Shown: piece by piece, positions 1 to 7,382 of the stretch | How positions within the stretch are numbered: the first letter of the stretch is position 1 | Layout: each line of letters opens with the position of its first letter | From: JBEKYH01 sp049511115 | Lineage (GTDB): Bacteria > Planctomycetota > Phycisphaerae > Tepidisphaerales > Tepidisphaeraceae | Assembly (NCBI GenBank): GCA_049511115.1 | Contig: JBEKYH010000123.1 | Span: 1-11,368, forward strand | DNA: 11,368 bases | Direction: 5' to 3' | Position numbers and translations under genes: made by a program | Notes under the pieces: model-generated | Told to the model about the DNA's origin: nothing | Database searches by the model: none | The model's input: only the letters and a program-made list of their open reading frames with translations

Positions 1-2
1 AA

Positions 3-1820
3 GGGACAAGCGGAGTCGATCTGGTTCTTCGCGCCAGTGGCAGCGACAGTTCGGACGACAGCGAGCGCATGGCCCAACTGCTCGAGACGATTTACGAGGG
101 AGACGCGGATTTGAAGGCGGCGGCCACGGCGGCGCAGAGCCAGTTGAGCGACTGGCAGCCGAACATCGACGCCAAGCAGGTGGAGGTGGATAATTCACAG
201 CGGAACATCGCCGATCAACAGGCGCTGATTGCGGCCGCCCAGAAGCTGGCCCCGACGGTGGCGGATTTGCAAGCCTCGGCCAAGGATGCGCAGGACCGGT
301 ACACCACCGATCTGCGGAACGTTCTGGCAGACCAGGCGCGGCTGAACGAACTGGCCGCGCGGCTTGCGGCGCAGGACCAAGCGTCCGCCACGACCAAACC
401 ATCCGCTGCAGCCGCCACAGTTTCGGCGAAGGCGGGAGGAGCCTCGACGACTCAACCGGATACTTCCGCGGCGATGGCATCTGCCGCTACGCAACCGACC
501 ACGCAGCCCGCTTCCGACGACAGTCAACTGGCGGACCTGGAGCAGCAATTGCAGGCGATTTCCGATCAGGTTCGGACTCTGGAGGCGGCGGACAGCGAGG
601 ACGCGACCACGCGGGCGCACAAGAACGTCCTTGCCGTGGGGGATCAGCTTACCCACGACCTGGCGGCGGGGGCGGACCTGCTGAAAGCGCATCCAGAGCT
701 GGAAATCTCCGTGGTTGGGGCGGAGGCGCTGAACAAGCGGCTGGGCGAATTGACGGATAAGATGGTCAAGCAGCGCCAGCAGACGCGCGAATTCGAGGAC
801 CTGGGCCGGCTCATTGAGCGGACGGCGCGCGAGCGAGCCCGGGTTATCTGCGCCGCCGACCCGCAATTGCAGCAGCTTCAAGCGGATCTCGATGCGGCGC
901 GGCGGGAGTTCATCGCCGTGAATGCCTTTGGCTCGACCGCCAGTCAGGACGAGCGGACCGCCGCGCAAGTCGATATGGCCAAATTGCAGGAGGAAGTGGT
1001 CACCCGCCAGCGGGAACTTACGCCGCGCCCAGCCAGCTCGCTGATCGACAGACTGGATCGCTTGATCTCCGCGGGCCGCCACCAGACGGATGACGCGCGA
1101 CAGGTGATCGGAGAGACGGCTCAGACACTGGATGCGCAAATGAACGCGACGCCGCCGATCACCGGCTTGACCGACGAGCAGCGCGACCTGGGCCAACGGA
1201 TCGCGCAGGGATTATTTGTGTTTGCCCGCGTGCAGAGCGATTACGCCGCTGCCATCGCGGCGGAAGGCAATTCGTCAGCGCAACTGCTTTTGTCCCTTCG
1301 TGAGCAACAGGCTGAATTACAAGATGAGGTTGACGCGCGCCGCGCGGTCGTGGAAGCGAAACCGATCGTGGGTGATGAGGAGCGGCGGCAGGCGATTGCC
1401 GAGCACGATGCACTGGCGGCAAAAATCCCCGGCGAAATCCAGGCGGTGGAATCCGATGCGAGCGATTTCTCGGACCAGACGTTGGCCGCCATCAACGCTG
1501 ACATTCAGCTTCAGGCCGCCGACGAAGCGCAGCGGGGCCTGCCGGCGCTGCTGGCGGCGCGCGACGCCCGGTTAGGCGATCTGGCGGCCATGAAGCAAAG
1601 CCGCGATCGATTGTTGGCCGTCGTGCAGGCGACGCCGGATGTGAAGCAGCCGGCCATCGCCGACAACGTGCGAATCGTTTCGGACACATCTGATCTGAAG
1701 GCTGAGCTAAGCGGCGCGGCCTCGCTGGTCGTGGGGGGAATCCTGAGTCTGGGCGCGTGGAGGATGCGGCATCCGGGGCGGGTGTTGATTCCGATCGCGG
1801 AGCCGGCGCTGCAGGCGTGA
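3..1820 (+). CDS. Coiled-coil protein with C-terminal membrane segment, 5' partial (possibly Wzz/GumC-like)
   Basis: The reading frame is open to the left edge (first full codon at base 3), so the ATG at 69 is probably internal and the true N-terminus lies outside. Numbering from that Met, residues 12-100 and 150-540 are Ala/Gln/Glu/Asp/Arg-rich, with heptad-like spacing typical of long coiled coils. Residues 101-150 are low-complexity Ala/Thr/Gln/Pro containing ATQPTTQPA. Residues about 546-564 (GAASLVVGGILSLGAW) form one hydrophobic segment, followed by a basic MRHPGR and a short tail. An edge-encoded stretch (GVDLVLRAS), then Asp-rich sequence and a coiled coil ending in a C-terminal membrane helix, resembles the second half of Wzz/GumC polysaccharide chain-length proteins. 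That is only an architectural guess; I see no decisive motif. The base composition and codon use look native. It converges on the next gene with a 36-bp gap. Confidence 0.75.
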   Translation, partial: GTSGVDLVLRASGSDSSDDSERMAQLLETIYEGDADLKAAATAAQSQLSDWQPNIDAKQVEVDNSQRNIADQQALIAAAQKLAPTVADLQASAKDAQDRYTTDLRNVLADQARLNELAARLAAQDQASATTKPSAAAATVSAKAGGASTTQPDTSAAMASAATQPTTQPASDDSQLADLEQQLQAISDQVRTLEAADSEDATTRAHKNVLAVGDQLTHDLAAGADLLKAHPELEISVVGAEALNKRLGELTDKMVKQRQQTREFEDLGRLIERTARERARVICAADPQLQQLQADLDAARREFIAVNAFGSTASQDERTAAQVDMAKLQEEVVTRQRELTPRPASSLIDRLDRLISAGRHQTDDARQVIGETAQTLDAQMNATPPITGLTDEQRDLGQRIAQGLFVFARVQSDYAAAIAAEGNSSAQLLLSLREQQAELQDEVDARRAVVEAKPIVGDEERRQAIAEHDALAAKIPGEIQAVESDASDFSDQTLAAINADIQLQAADEAQRGLPALLAARDARLGDLAAMKQSRDRLLAVVQATPDVKQPAIADNVRIVSDTSDLKAELSGAASLVVGGILSLGAWRMRHPGRVLIPIAEPALQA

Positions 1821-1856
1821 GGGAAACGGCGGATCAATTCTGAGGCGAAGCGCCGA

Positions 1857-2903
1857 TTAAGGCTGGGTCGATTGAGTTGTCGGTTCTTTGTCCAGGACGA
1901 CGACTGGCCCGTGTCCGGCCGCAACTGCGGCGGCGATGCCGCGCGACATATCCACCCACATGATCTGCCCACCAAGCTCAAACACCATCTGGTCTTTCGG
2001 AAGAATCGCCACGCCCTGAGCCATCCAGGTCATCCAAGGCGCGTCAAACGCCAATATGAAATGCCACTCTTTGCTTCGATTGTCGACGGCGTAAAACTCT
2101 CCTGAGGGGTAATTGAATAGAGCCGTCCATTTAGGCGACGCTTGGCCCTGAAGGTCAGCCGTTGGGACAGACGAATTGATGGGCGGAACTGCCGCCCGGC
2201 ACGGGCCGATATCGGCGACGAAACGAACAGCCTGGTCGTAGTCGGATTGAACTCCCAGTTGCCATCGGTCGTCATATTTGCTGGCGGCCAGCGCCAAAGT
2301 TCCCTGCGGCGCGGGTTGACGCAGCGAGGTGAATTTCATCGGCGCCGAACCGTCGAGTCTGAGCCGGTAAATGTCCGCGCCATTCGGCGTGAGATAAAAC
2401 ACCTGCGCCGTCGGATTCGCCGGCATATCTGTTGCATTGACCAGCGTCACCCCGAAGTGTGCCATTGACGCCATCCAATACCAGGCGGCCAACACCGCAT
2501 AAGACGCCGCGTTGGCAACCAGCGAGGCATTGAATGACCGCCGCCAATTCGCGCCCGGCCCTCGCATTGCCAGCAAATAGAAAGGCCATTCAATCAGAAT
2601 GGTCAGCACGAAAGACAGCAGTGCCAGCGTGATCAGAATCCGCCGTACGTGGTAAACCGGCAGCGGCCCGCCTATCCAGTGGACGAACTGATCGGATGCC
2701 GCCGAGAGCAGGAAGAGTCCGACAAAGGCCGAGACGTAATTTGCGCCGATAATCCAACGGGATACGCCGGCGCCTCTCGCCCCGAACACGCGCCGGACGA
2801 CGAACGTTTCCAACACCCCAAGAAGGTAATTGCCGATCGTCAATTGCAATAGAGTGGCCCATATGAGGGGCGAGCCCGCGTCGGCTAGCATTTGCATTCG
2901 CAT
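1857..2903 (-). CDS. Unrecognised multi-pass membrane protein, 348 aa
   Basis: I do not recognise the family. Four hydrophobic segments are visible at about residues 12-32, 50-70, 88-112 and 128-148. A soluble, probably extracytoplasmic, beta-rich half follows at about 165-348. It has strand-turn patterns such as VFYLTPNGADIYRLRL and a C-terminal GGQIMWVDMS that could be propeller-like blades. The protein ends in TTQSTQP, a planctomycete-style tail. The start at 2903 has no clear Shine-Dalgarno; Met3 (2897) and Met5 (2891) are alternatives. The gene begins 26 nt after the 3' end of tRNA-Gly on the same strand, so it may be transcribed by read-through from the tRNA promoter. No catalytic motif is evident. 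Confidence 0.75.
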   Translation of the reverse strand: MRMQMLADAGSPLIWATLLQLTIGNYLLGVLETFVVRRVFGARGAGVSRWIIGANYVSAFVGLFLLSAASDQFVHWIGGPLPVYHVRRILITLALLSFVLTILIEWPFYLLAMRGPGANWRRSFNASLVANAASYAVLAAWYWMASMAHFGVTLVNATDMPANPTAQVFYLTPNGADIYRLRLDGSAPMKFTSLRQPAPQGTLALAASKYDDRWQLGVQSDYDQAVRFVADIGPCRAAVPPINSSVPTADLQGQASPKWTALFNYPSGEFYAVDNRSKEWHFILAFDAPWMTWMAQGVAILPKDQMVFELGGQIMWVDMSRGIAAAVAAGHGPVVVLDKEPTTQSTQP

Positions 2904-2928
2904 GATGACTGCAAAACGGCGAGAGAAA

Positions 2929-3000
2929 AGCGGGCGATGGGATTCGAACCCACGACGTCAGCCTTGGGAAGGCTGCATTCTACCACTGAATTACGCCCGC
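2929..3000 (-). tRNA. tRNA-Gly (anticodon CCC)
   Basis: The reverse strand folds into a complete cloverleaf. The acceptor is GCGGGCG paired with CGCCCGC (7 bp), and the D-stem is ATTC/GAAT. The anticodon stem is CAGCC/GGCTG around the loop TTCCCAA, giving anticodon CCC. The T-stem is GTGGG/CCCAT around TTCGAAT. The discriminator base is U, as usual for bacterial tRNA-Gly. The 3' CCA is not encoded (TTTT follows), so it must be added post-transcriptionally. Confidence 0.97.
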
Positions 3001-3010
3001 GACGGGATTG

Positions 3011-3038
3011 AAAGTAAGGGATGGCGGGGAAAAGTCAA
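3011..3038 (-). promoter_or_regulatory. Candidate tRNA-Gly promoter
   Basis: On the minus strand, TTGACT (3033-3038) and TACTTT (3011-3016) are separated by 16 bp. A start about 7 nt downstream would sit almost at the tRNA 5' end. The -35 is close to consensus and the -10 is weak (3 of 6). Confidence 0.45.
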
Positions 3039-3051
3039 TGGAATTCCGTCG

Positions 3052-3071
3052 CGGGGGCAACCGGGGGCAAC
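3052..3071. repeat. Tandem duplication of CGGGGGCAAC
   Basis: Two exact 10-bp copies lie side by side in the gap between the regulator stop and the tRNA-Gly promoter. It is probably a slippage duplication; no function is suggested. Confidence 0.8.
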
Positions 3072-3080
3072 CCTATTCCA

Positions 3081-4217
3081 TCACTTTGGCGCGGCTACTG
3101 CGCGTCCGGCGTATGCCCCGCACGATTCGCGAATCACTAAGCTTGGCGTCAGCATGAGCGACCGCGCGGGGAGCGTTGGGTCGGCGATGCGCTCAAGCAT
3201 GGCGCGAAATGCCACGACGGCGATTTCGCGGGTGGGCTGGTGGATCGTCGTGAGCGGCACCGAAAAAAGCGAGGCGTAGCGCACGTCGTCGAAGCCCACC
3301 AAGCGCACATCCTGTGGAACGCGCCGGCCTTTGCGCTCCAAAGAGCGAATGATGGTTGCGGCGGTCTGATCGTTGGCGCAGAGGATCGCGTCCAATGCGA
3401 CGCTCTCGCTTAGCCGCTGGATAAAAAGAGCGTCGTCGGGTTCGCCGATGCGAATGAATTCACTGGGGAGCGGCAGGCGGTGGTCGAGGATCGCTTCGCG
3501 CGCGCCGGCGATGCGGTGCTGTACGGTCTGGGCGGAGAGCGGGCGGGTCACAAAGCAGATATGGCGCGAGCCGAGCTTGAGGAGATGTTCGGCGGCGATG
3601 TAGCCGGCGGCGAAGTTGTCGATGCCGACAAGATCGAGATCGCTGCGGGTGGGGAATGGGCCAATGTCACGGTCGAGAAGCACGATGGCGATTCCAGCTT
3701 GTCGCAGGCGCTCGGCGAGGCGGCGGTTTATGTCGTCGGCATGGGGGATGTGCTCGAAGGGGGCGAAGAATACGCCGCTGACTTGGCGCTGGATGAACTG
3801 CTCGCACCACTGCTCGACCTGCGGGACGGCTGCGGTTTGGGGGCCTTGCGGTCGGACGTCGCCGCCCCAGAGGAGGCCGTAGTCATGGCCGCGGGCGAGG
3901 CTGGCGAGTTCACCGGAAATGGCCTCGAATATTTCGGTCGTTCCCAGGCCGGGGATCATCAGGCCAAGTTGACGAGCGCCGACATTGGCGGTGCTTGACG
4001 AGCTGCTGCGGACGAAGGTCCCCGAACCGACGCGGCGGTCAATGAGGCCTTGATCCTGTAAATCCCTAAACGCGCGAGCGACGGTCGGTCGGGAAACTTT
4101 GAAGCGCTGGACAAGCTGCGCTTCGCTGGGGAGGCGGCCAGAGGGGGCGTATTTTCCGGCGACGATTTCGGCCAGCAATTTTCGCGAGATTTCGTGATGT
4201 TTTGGCTCCAGGGGCAT
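3081..4217 (-). CDS. GntR-type helix-turn-helix / LacI-type sensor transcriptional regulator
   Basis: This is a 378-residue chimeric repressor. The N-terminal winged helix of the GntR family spans about residues 8-70: it contains SGRLPSEAQLVQRFKVSRPT, the recognition helix around SRPTVARAFRDL, and the wing VGSGTFV. From about residue 82 to 368 there is a periplasmic-binding-protein-like sensor of the LacI/GalR kind, with typical pieces such as VSGVFFAPFEH, AGYIAAEHLLKLGSRHICFV, ILCANDQTA, VRLVGFDDV, and a C-terminal LTPSLVIRESCG. The AraR regulator of Bacillus has this same arrangement, so a carbohydrate effector is plausible but unproven. The start at 4217 follows a good promoter (4253-4281). 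The Shine-Dalgarno is weak, and a small hairpin (TTGGA-CTA-TCCAA, 4221-4233) sits directly before the start. Its target is unknown: the only divergent neighbour is a small ORF. Confidence 0.93.
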   Translation of the reverse strand: MPLEPKHHEISRKLLAEIVAGKYAPSGRLPSEAQLVQRFKVSRPTVARAFRDLQDQGLIDRRVGSGTFVRSSSSSTANVGARQLGLMIPGLGTTEIFEAISGELASLARGHDYGLLWGGDVRPQGPQTAAVPQVEQWCEQFIQRQVSGVFFAPFEHIPHADDINRRLAERLRQAGIAIVLLDRDIGPFPTRSDLDLVGIDNFAAGYIAAEHLLKLGSRHICFVTRPLSAQTVQHRIAGAREAILDHRLPLPSEFIRIGEPDDALFIQRLSESVALDAILCANDQTAATIIRSLERKGRRVPQDVRLVGFDDVRYASLFSVPLTTIHQPTREIAVVAFRAMLERIADPTLPARSLMLTPSLVIRESCGAYAGRAVAAPK

Positions 4218-4220
4218 GAT

Positions 4221-4233
4221 TTGGACTATCCAA
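4221..4233. promoter_or_regulatory. Short inverted repeat TTGGA-CTA-TCCAA
   Basis: This perfect 5-3-5 inverted repeat lies between the predicted transcription start (about 4246) and the regulator ATG at 4217. It could be an operator or a leader hairpin that occludes the ribosome site. It shares TTGG/CCAA arms with the palindrome at 4285-4298. Confidence 0.35.
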
Positions 4234-4252
4234 TCGACCAGTTGAGATTACA

Positions 4253-4281
4253 ACTTTATTAACAGCTTTTCAATCTGTCAA
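4253..4281 (-). promoter_or_regulatory. Promoter of the GntR/LacI-type regulator
   Basis: The minus strand carries a consensus TTGACA (4276-4281), 17 bp of spacer and TAAAGT (4253-4258, 4 of 6). The predicted start is near 4246, giving a leader of roughly 29 nt. Confidence 0.6.
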
Positions 4282-4284
4282 TGA

Positions 4285-4298
4285 CAATTGGCCAATTG
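4285..4298. promoter_or_regulatory. 14-bp perfect palindrome, candidate operator
   Basis: CAATTGGCCAATTG is fully self-complementary. It lies 4 bp upstream of the regulator's -35, inside the divergent region shared with the small ORF. An even-length palindrome with a central GC step fits the general form of operators for dimeric repressors, so autoregulation is plausible. No experimental homologue is known to me. Confidence 0.4.
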
Positions 4299-4357
4299 CT
4301 ACATAGGGTTGAGTGAAGGAATTGAGCGGCTCATTTAGATAAAGAAAGGAAATGGCC

Positions 4358-4573
4358 ATGAAGACGTTGAGAAACATGATCGTGAGTCTTGCTCGGTGGG
4401 CAGTTGCCAATATTGATCGAGCCAATCGGAAGGCGTATGAATTGCGAATTGGGGGCGAGTTGCCAGTTCGCACATTGGCCGGCCGCGAGACGGAGCGGGC
4501 GCGTGTTGATGAAGAAGCGGGCCGGCCGCGGGCTGGCTGGAGTGGGCGGCGGGTGATTGCAAGATTTGGTTAA
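4358..4573 (+). CDS. Small hypothetical protein, 71 aa
   Basis: An AAAGGA (4345-4350) sits 7 nt before the ATG at 4358, an ideal Shine-Dalgarno spacing. That favours this start over the ATG at 4352. The product begins MKTLRNMIVSLARWAVANID, a likely amphipathic helix. It continues as a basic, Arg/Glu-rich, probably disordered tail ending RVIARFG, with no signal peptide or known domain. The gene is divergent from the GntR/LacI-type regulator and convergent with the ABC permease. Its second half contains an 11-bp direct repeat GGCCGGCCGCG (4477-4487 and 4520-4530, 43 bp apart). I cannot exclude that the frame is non-coding; the ribosome site is the main support. Confidence 0.45.
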   Translation: MKTLRNMIVSLARWAVANIDRANRKAYELRIGGELPVRTLAGRETERARVDEEAGRPRAGWSGRRVIARFG

Positions 4574-4614
4574 TCCGGATTGCAACACCACTCCGGGACG
4601 GCTGGGGCGAGCAG

Positions 4615-4630
4615 CGCCCAACTGTGGGCG
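4615..4630. terminator. Hairpin between convergent genes, possible terminator
   Basis: CGCCCA-ACTG-TGGGCG forms a perfect 6-bp stem with a 4-nt loop in the 104-bp gap between the small ORF and the end of the ABC permease gene. Neither side has a proper U-tract, so intrinsic termination is uncertain; the position alone suggests it. Confidence 0.3.
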
Positions 4631-4677
4631 GGAATTCATTTAGAATCGGTAAGGGCCGACTTGGTATGCGGCGGTTT

Positions 4678-5526
4678 TCATTCACCGGCGTTCTGCAGGC
4701 GCCTTTGGCGAGCTCCCAGGAGTCGGGTCGCCGCATACAGCAGAAACACAATGGTCGTGATGAAAAAACTGACCGGGTAGGGCAAATAAAATGCGAGAAT
4801 AAGGCCGATCCATGTGGCCAATAGCGCCACAGCGACGGAAATGCTGATGCCTTGCGCTGGAGTTCGGGCCAGCCGTTCGGCTATGGCCGCAGGCGTAACC
4901 ATCAATGCGAAGATCAAAAGCACTCCGACGATCTGGACCGCAATGGACGTGGCTATGGCGATGAGGAGCATGAAAACAATGCCGATGGCGTAAACCGGCA
5001 ACCCCTTTGCCTCGGCAACGTCTTCGTCGAGGGAAGCAAATAGAAGCGGACGATAGATGCCGGCGATGGAGATGAGGATGACGATTCCCGCGATGAGGGT
5101 GACGATGACGTTATTTTCGCTGATGCCAAGAATTTCGCCGAACAGCAGCGAATATGCCTCCGTCGCGTAGCCCTTGTAGAGGCTGATGAACAGGACGCCA
5201 AGGCCGAGCATGAACGAGAGCACCGTGCCGACCTGCACGTCGCGTCCCTCGGCCTTTTTGCCGAGAACGGCCATGAGAAATCCGCCGCCCATGGTGAAGG
5301 CGAGAAGTCCGATGATCGGGTTCCATCCCAAAAGCACGGCTCCGGCCGCGCCAGCAAATCCGGCGTGAGAAAGAGCGTGCGCGGCAAAGGATGAGCGTCT
5401 AACCACCACGAAATATCCAACCACCCCGGCGACGATGGCGACGATTGTGCCCGCCTCAAAGGCGTGTCGCATGAAATCATACTGCCACATGGTTTGGAGT
5501 TGGCTGATGCCGAAGAGATTATTCAT
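4678..5526 (-). CDS. znuB: Metal ABC transporter permease (ABC-3 family, ZnuB-like)
   Basis: This 282-residue integral membrane subunit would form the translocation channel of a Zn/Mn-type ABC importer in the inner membrane. The family is recognised from FVVVRRSSFAAHALSHAGFAGAA near the N-terminus (residues about 40-62), SLLFGEILGIS (about 124-134) and VQIVGVLLIFALMVTPAAIAERLA (about 200-223), with about eight hydrophobic segments overall. The frame is open further upstream, but the start is set at 5526 (MNNLFGISQLQTMW). That ATG lies inside ATGAATAA, where it overlaps the ATPase stop by 8 nt, and the longer frame would overlap the ATPase by over 100 nt with non-family sequence. There is no Shine-Dalgarno, so translation is likely coupled to the ATPase. 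It is the last gene of the locus. Confidence 0.93.
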   Translation of the reverse strand: MNNLFGISQLQTMWQYDFMRHAFEAGTIVAIVAGVVGYFVVVRRSSFAAHALSHAGFAGAAGAVLLGWNPIIGLLAFTMGGGFLMAVLGKKAEGRDVQVGTVLSFMLGLGVLFISLYKGYATEAYSLLFGEILGISENNVIVTLIAGIVILISIAGIYRPLLFASLDEDVAEAKGLPVYAIGIVFMLLIAIATSIAVQIVGVLLIFALMVTPAAIAERLARTPAQGISISVAVALLATWIGLILAFYLPYPVSFFITTIVFLLYAATRLLGARQRRLQNAGE

Positions 5527-6373
5527 GGTGGTCGTGGGTGTGGGTGTGGCCCGTCGAATCCTCGGCGTGGTGATGGGGCGGCGACTCTTCGGCGCCGATG
5601 ACCGCAAGGCGTCCCCGCGAATCCCGCAATACTTCAATGGGCGCGCCGTACAAGTTGGTCAATGATTCTGATGTCATGACATCGCGCGGCGAGCCGACGG
5701 CGACATTTCCGTTTGCCAGGTAAATGACCGAATCAAGCGCTGAGAGCAGGGGGTTGACGTTATGAGCGATGAGCAGGACGGTTGCGTTGCGCGACTCGGC
5801 GACATCGTGAATGAGGCGCACCATGTTCGTCTCATGACGGATGTCAAGATTTGAGAGCGGCTCATCGAGAAGCAGGACTTCGGGATCGCTGACCAGGGCT
5901 TCGGCCAAGAATACGCGCTGCAATTCTCCGCCGGAAAGGACGCCAAGGGGCGCGTGGGCCAGATTTTCCGCGCCAACGGAGCGAAGGGATTCCATGGCTC
6001 TTTCCCGTTCGCGTTTTTTCGACGCCGCCGAACTGATGCCGAAGCGGGTTCCGCAAAGCCCCAGACGAACCAGCTCCAGGGCTTCTATGCGCAAGTCACT
6101 GTCGATCGTATGTCGCTGGGGCACATAACCGATTCTGGGGTTGCCACGCCGTGGTTTCTCTCCGAATACCTTTAGAGCGCCCTCCGTCGGAGGCATCAAT
6201 CCGAGAAGAAGCCGGAACAAAGTCGTCTTGCCGGCCCCATTTGGTCCGAGGATCGCGACGAATTCGCCCTTGTTAACGGAAAAATTCGCGGCGCGCCAGG
6301 TAAAGGCGCCAGCCGCGTACCTGACCGAGAGGTTTTGGGCGCGTATGATCTCCACAACGTCGTTCTTGGTCAT
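5519..6373 (-). CDS. znuC: Metal ABC transporter ATP-binding protein (ZnuC-like) with His-rich tail
   Basis: This 284-residue cytoplasmic ATPase powers the importer. The motifs are in canonical order: Walker A GPNGAGKT (43-50), Q-loop Gln86 in GYVPQR, signature LSGGE (146-150), Walker B LLLDEP (167-172), D-loop SNLD and switch His204 in LLIAHN. All key residues are intact. After the fold, residues 265-284 form a tail with eight histidines (HHHAEDSTGHTHTHDHHE), a likely metal-binding or sensing extension. The ATG at 6373 overlaps the stop of the binding-protein gene by 4 nt (ATGA). The 3' end overlaps the permease gene by 8 nt. Zinc or manganese uptake is the expected role; homologues cannot be separated on the ATPase alone. 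Confidence 0.95.
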   Translation of the reverse strand: MTKNDVVEIIRAQNLSVRYAAGAFTWRAANFSVNKGEFVAILGPNGAGKTTLFRLLLGLMPPTEGALKVFGEKPRRGNPRIGYVPQRHTIDSDLRIEALELVRLGLCGTRFGISSAASKKRERERAMESLRSVGAENLAHAPLGVLSGGELQRVFLAEALVSDPEVLLLDEPLSNLDIRHETNMVRLIHDVAESRNATVLLIAHNVNPLLSALDSVIYLANGNVAVGSPRDVMTSESLTNLYGAPIEVLRDSRGRLAVIGAEESPPHHHAEDSTGHTHTHDHHE

Positions 6374-7287
6374 TTCCCAAGGGCTTTGGCATTAAGGGCG
6401 TTTTGCAGCGTCAGAAGCTGCGCGTTCATCCACTCCTGGAAGGTCGCATCGGGCGGCTGAATCGTTTCAGTAATGCCCATCGTGGGGATCGAAGACTCGG
6501 CGGCGAGCTTTTTCATGTTCTCGGTAAGCGGCGTGACCGTTTGTTCGTTATACACGAGAACCTGGGGTTCGTGGGCCTGAAGCTGCTTTTCAAATGTCAC
6601 GACGCTGCTTGCCGGAGGGTCGTTGCCTTCCGCGACGGCGTCGATGAATTCTGCCGGTGAGATCAGGTTCAGCCCCGCCGCGTCCGCGAGGTAGACAAAT
6701 ATGCTCTCCGTGGATGCGACCTTTGTGCCGCCAAACGCCGTCTTGATATTTGCGATGCGGTTTTGGTATTCCGCCAGAGAGGACTGCAGTGCTGCATACT
6801 GGGATTGAAAATAGGCGGTGTCCTTTGGATCAAGGGAAATCAGATCACTTTCCATTTGGGTGATAACTCGATTGACATAATCGGGACTGTACCAGAAATG
6901 CGGATTATCGCCGTCCTTCTTGCCGAGAAGGTCGGCGACGACAAGGACCTTGCGATTGGCGTTTGTGCTTGCCGAGAGAAGAGAATTCCCCCAACTGTCG
7001 TAGCCGGCGCCGTTCAAAACGACGTAATTGGCGGTCGCAAAGAGTTTGGCGTCTTCGGCGTTACTTTCGTATTCGTGCGGGTCGGCGTTGGGATCCGAAA
7101 CAATCGAAGTGACGGAGACTTGATTGCCGCCAAGCTGGGAAATGAGCGACCCCCAGAAGTTCTCGCCAGCGATAACGGTAATCAGTGGACTGTGGGCGGC
7201 GCTGCTTTCGGGCGGCTTTCGAATGACAAGAAAGATCGCGGTGACGGCTATGACGCTTGCGATAAATATCCAGTGTTTCCTGTTCAT
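6370..7287 (-). CDS. znuA: Metal ABC transporter substrate-binding protein (ZnuA/TroA family)
   Basis: This 305-residue extracytoplasmic metal-binding protein delivers its ion to the ABC permease. The start at 7287 (MNRKHWIFIASVIAVTAIF) follows GGAGGA at 4-nt spacing and gives a signal-peptide or anchor-like N-terminus without a lipobox Cys; the frame upstream is not family-like. Family landmarks are DPNADPHEYE (His71), GAGYDSWGNSLL, DNPHFWYSPDYVNRV (His130), STESIFVYLADAAGL (Glu194) and PTMGITETI (Glu274). By alignment in my head to TroA/PsaA/ZnuA, the ligand set is His-His-Glu-Glu. Zn-type ZnuA proteins usually have His third, whereas Mn-type PsaA has Glu third and Asp fourth. The His-rich loop of many ZnuA proteins is absent. 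Its own promoter and a palindromic operator lie upstream. Confidence 0.92.
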   Translation of the reverse strand: MNRKHWIFIASVIAVTAIFLVIRKPPESSAAHSPLITVIAGENFWGSLISQLGGNQVSVTSIVSDPNADPHEYESNAEDAKLFATANYVVLNGAGYDSWGNSLLSASTNANRKVLVVADLLGKKDGDNPHFWYSPDYVNRVITQMESDLISLDPKDTAYFQSQYAALQSSLAEYQNRIANIKTAFGGTKVASTESIFVYLADAAGLNLISPAEFIDAVAEGNDPPASSVVTFEKQLQAHEPQVLVYNEQTVTPLTENMKKLAAESSIPTMGITETIQPPDATFQEWMNAQLLTLQNALNAKALGK

Positions 7288-7353
7288 CGATTCCTCCGCG
7301 CCAGACCACTCAACGGACCCGCGGTCGCGACCCATGCGCGACCCTTCTTAATG

Positions 7354-7382
7354 AGCATAGGCATGGAACGGCAGTTATGCAA
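7354..7382 (-). promoter_or_regulatory. Promoter of the binding-protein/ATPase/permease genes
   Basis: On the minus strand TTGCAT (7377-7382) and TATGCT (7354-7359, 4 of 6) are separated by exactly 17 bp. The predicted start is near 7347, leaving a 60-nt leader before the GGAGGA and ATG at 7287. The -35 is one end of the palindrome at 7377-7393, as expected for repressor control. Confidence 0.5.

Noticed and set aside
195..1196. Minus-strand open frame of 333 residues
   Set aside because: It is Arg/Leu/Gly-rich with no domain signal and lies entirely opposite the coiled-coil gene, a typical GC-rich shadow frame.
2830..3279. Plus-strand open frame of 149 residues containing RWDSNPRRQPWEG
   Set aside because: It runs antisense through tRNA-Gly and into the regulator gene; the motif is a tRNA shadow.
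3480..3998. Plus-strand open frame of 172 residues
   Set aside because: It is antisense to the sensor domain of the GntR/LacI-type regulator, which has clear family motifs.
5527..5637. N-terminal extension of the ABC permease by 37 residues
   Set aside because: The extra residues are Arg/Pro/Thr-rich, unlike the family, and would overlap the ATPase gene by over 100 nt. The ATG at 5526 fits a coupled 8-nt overlap.
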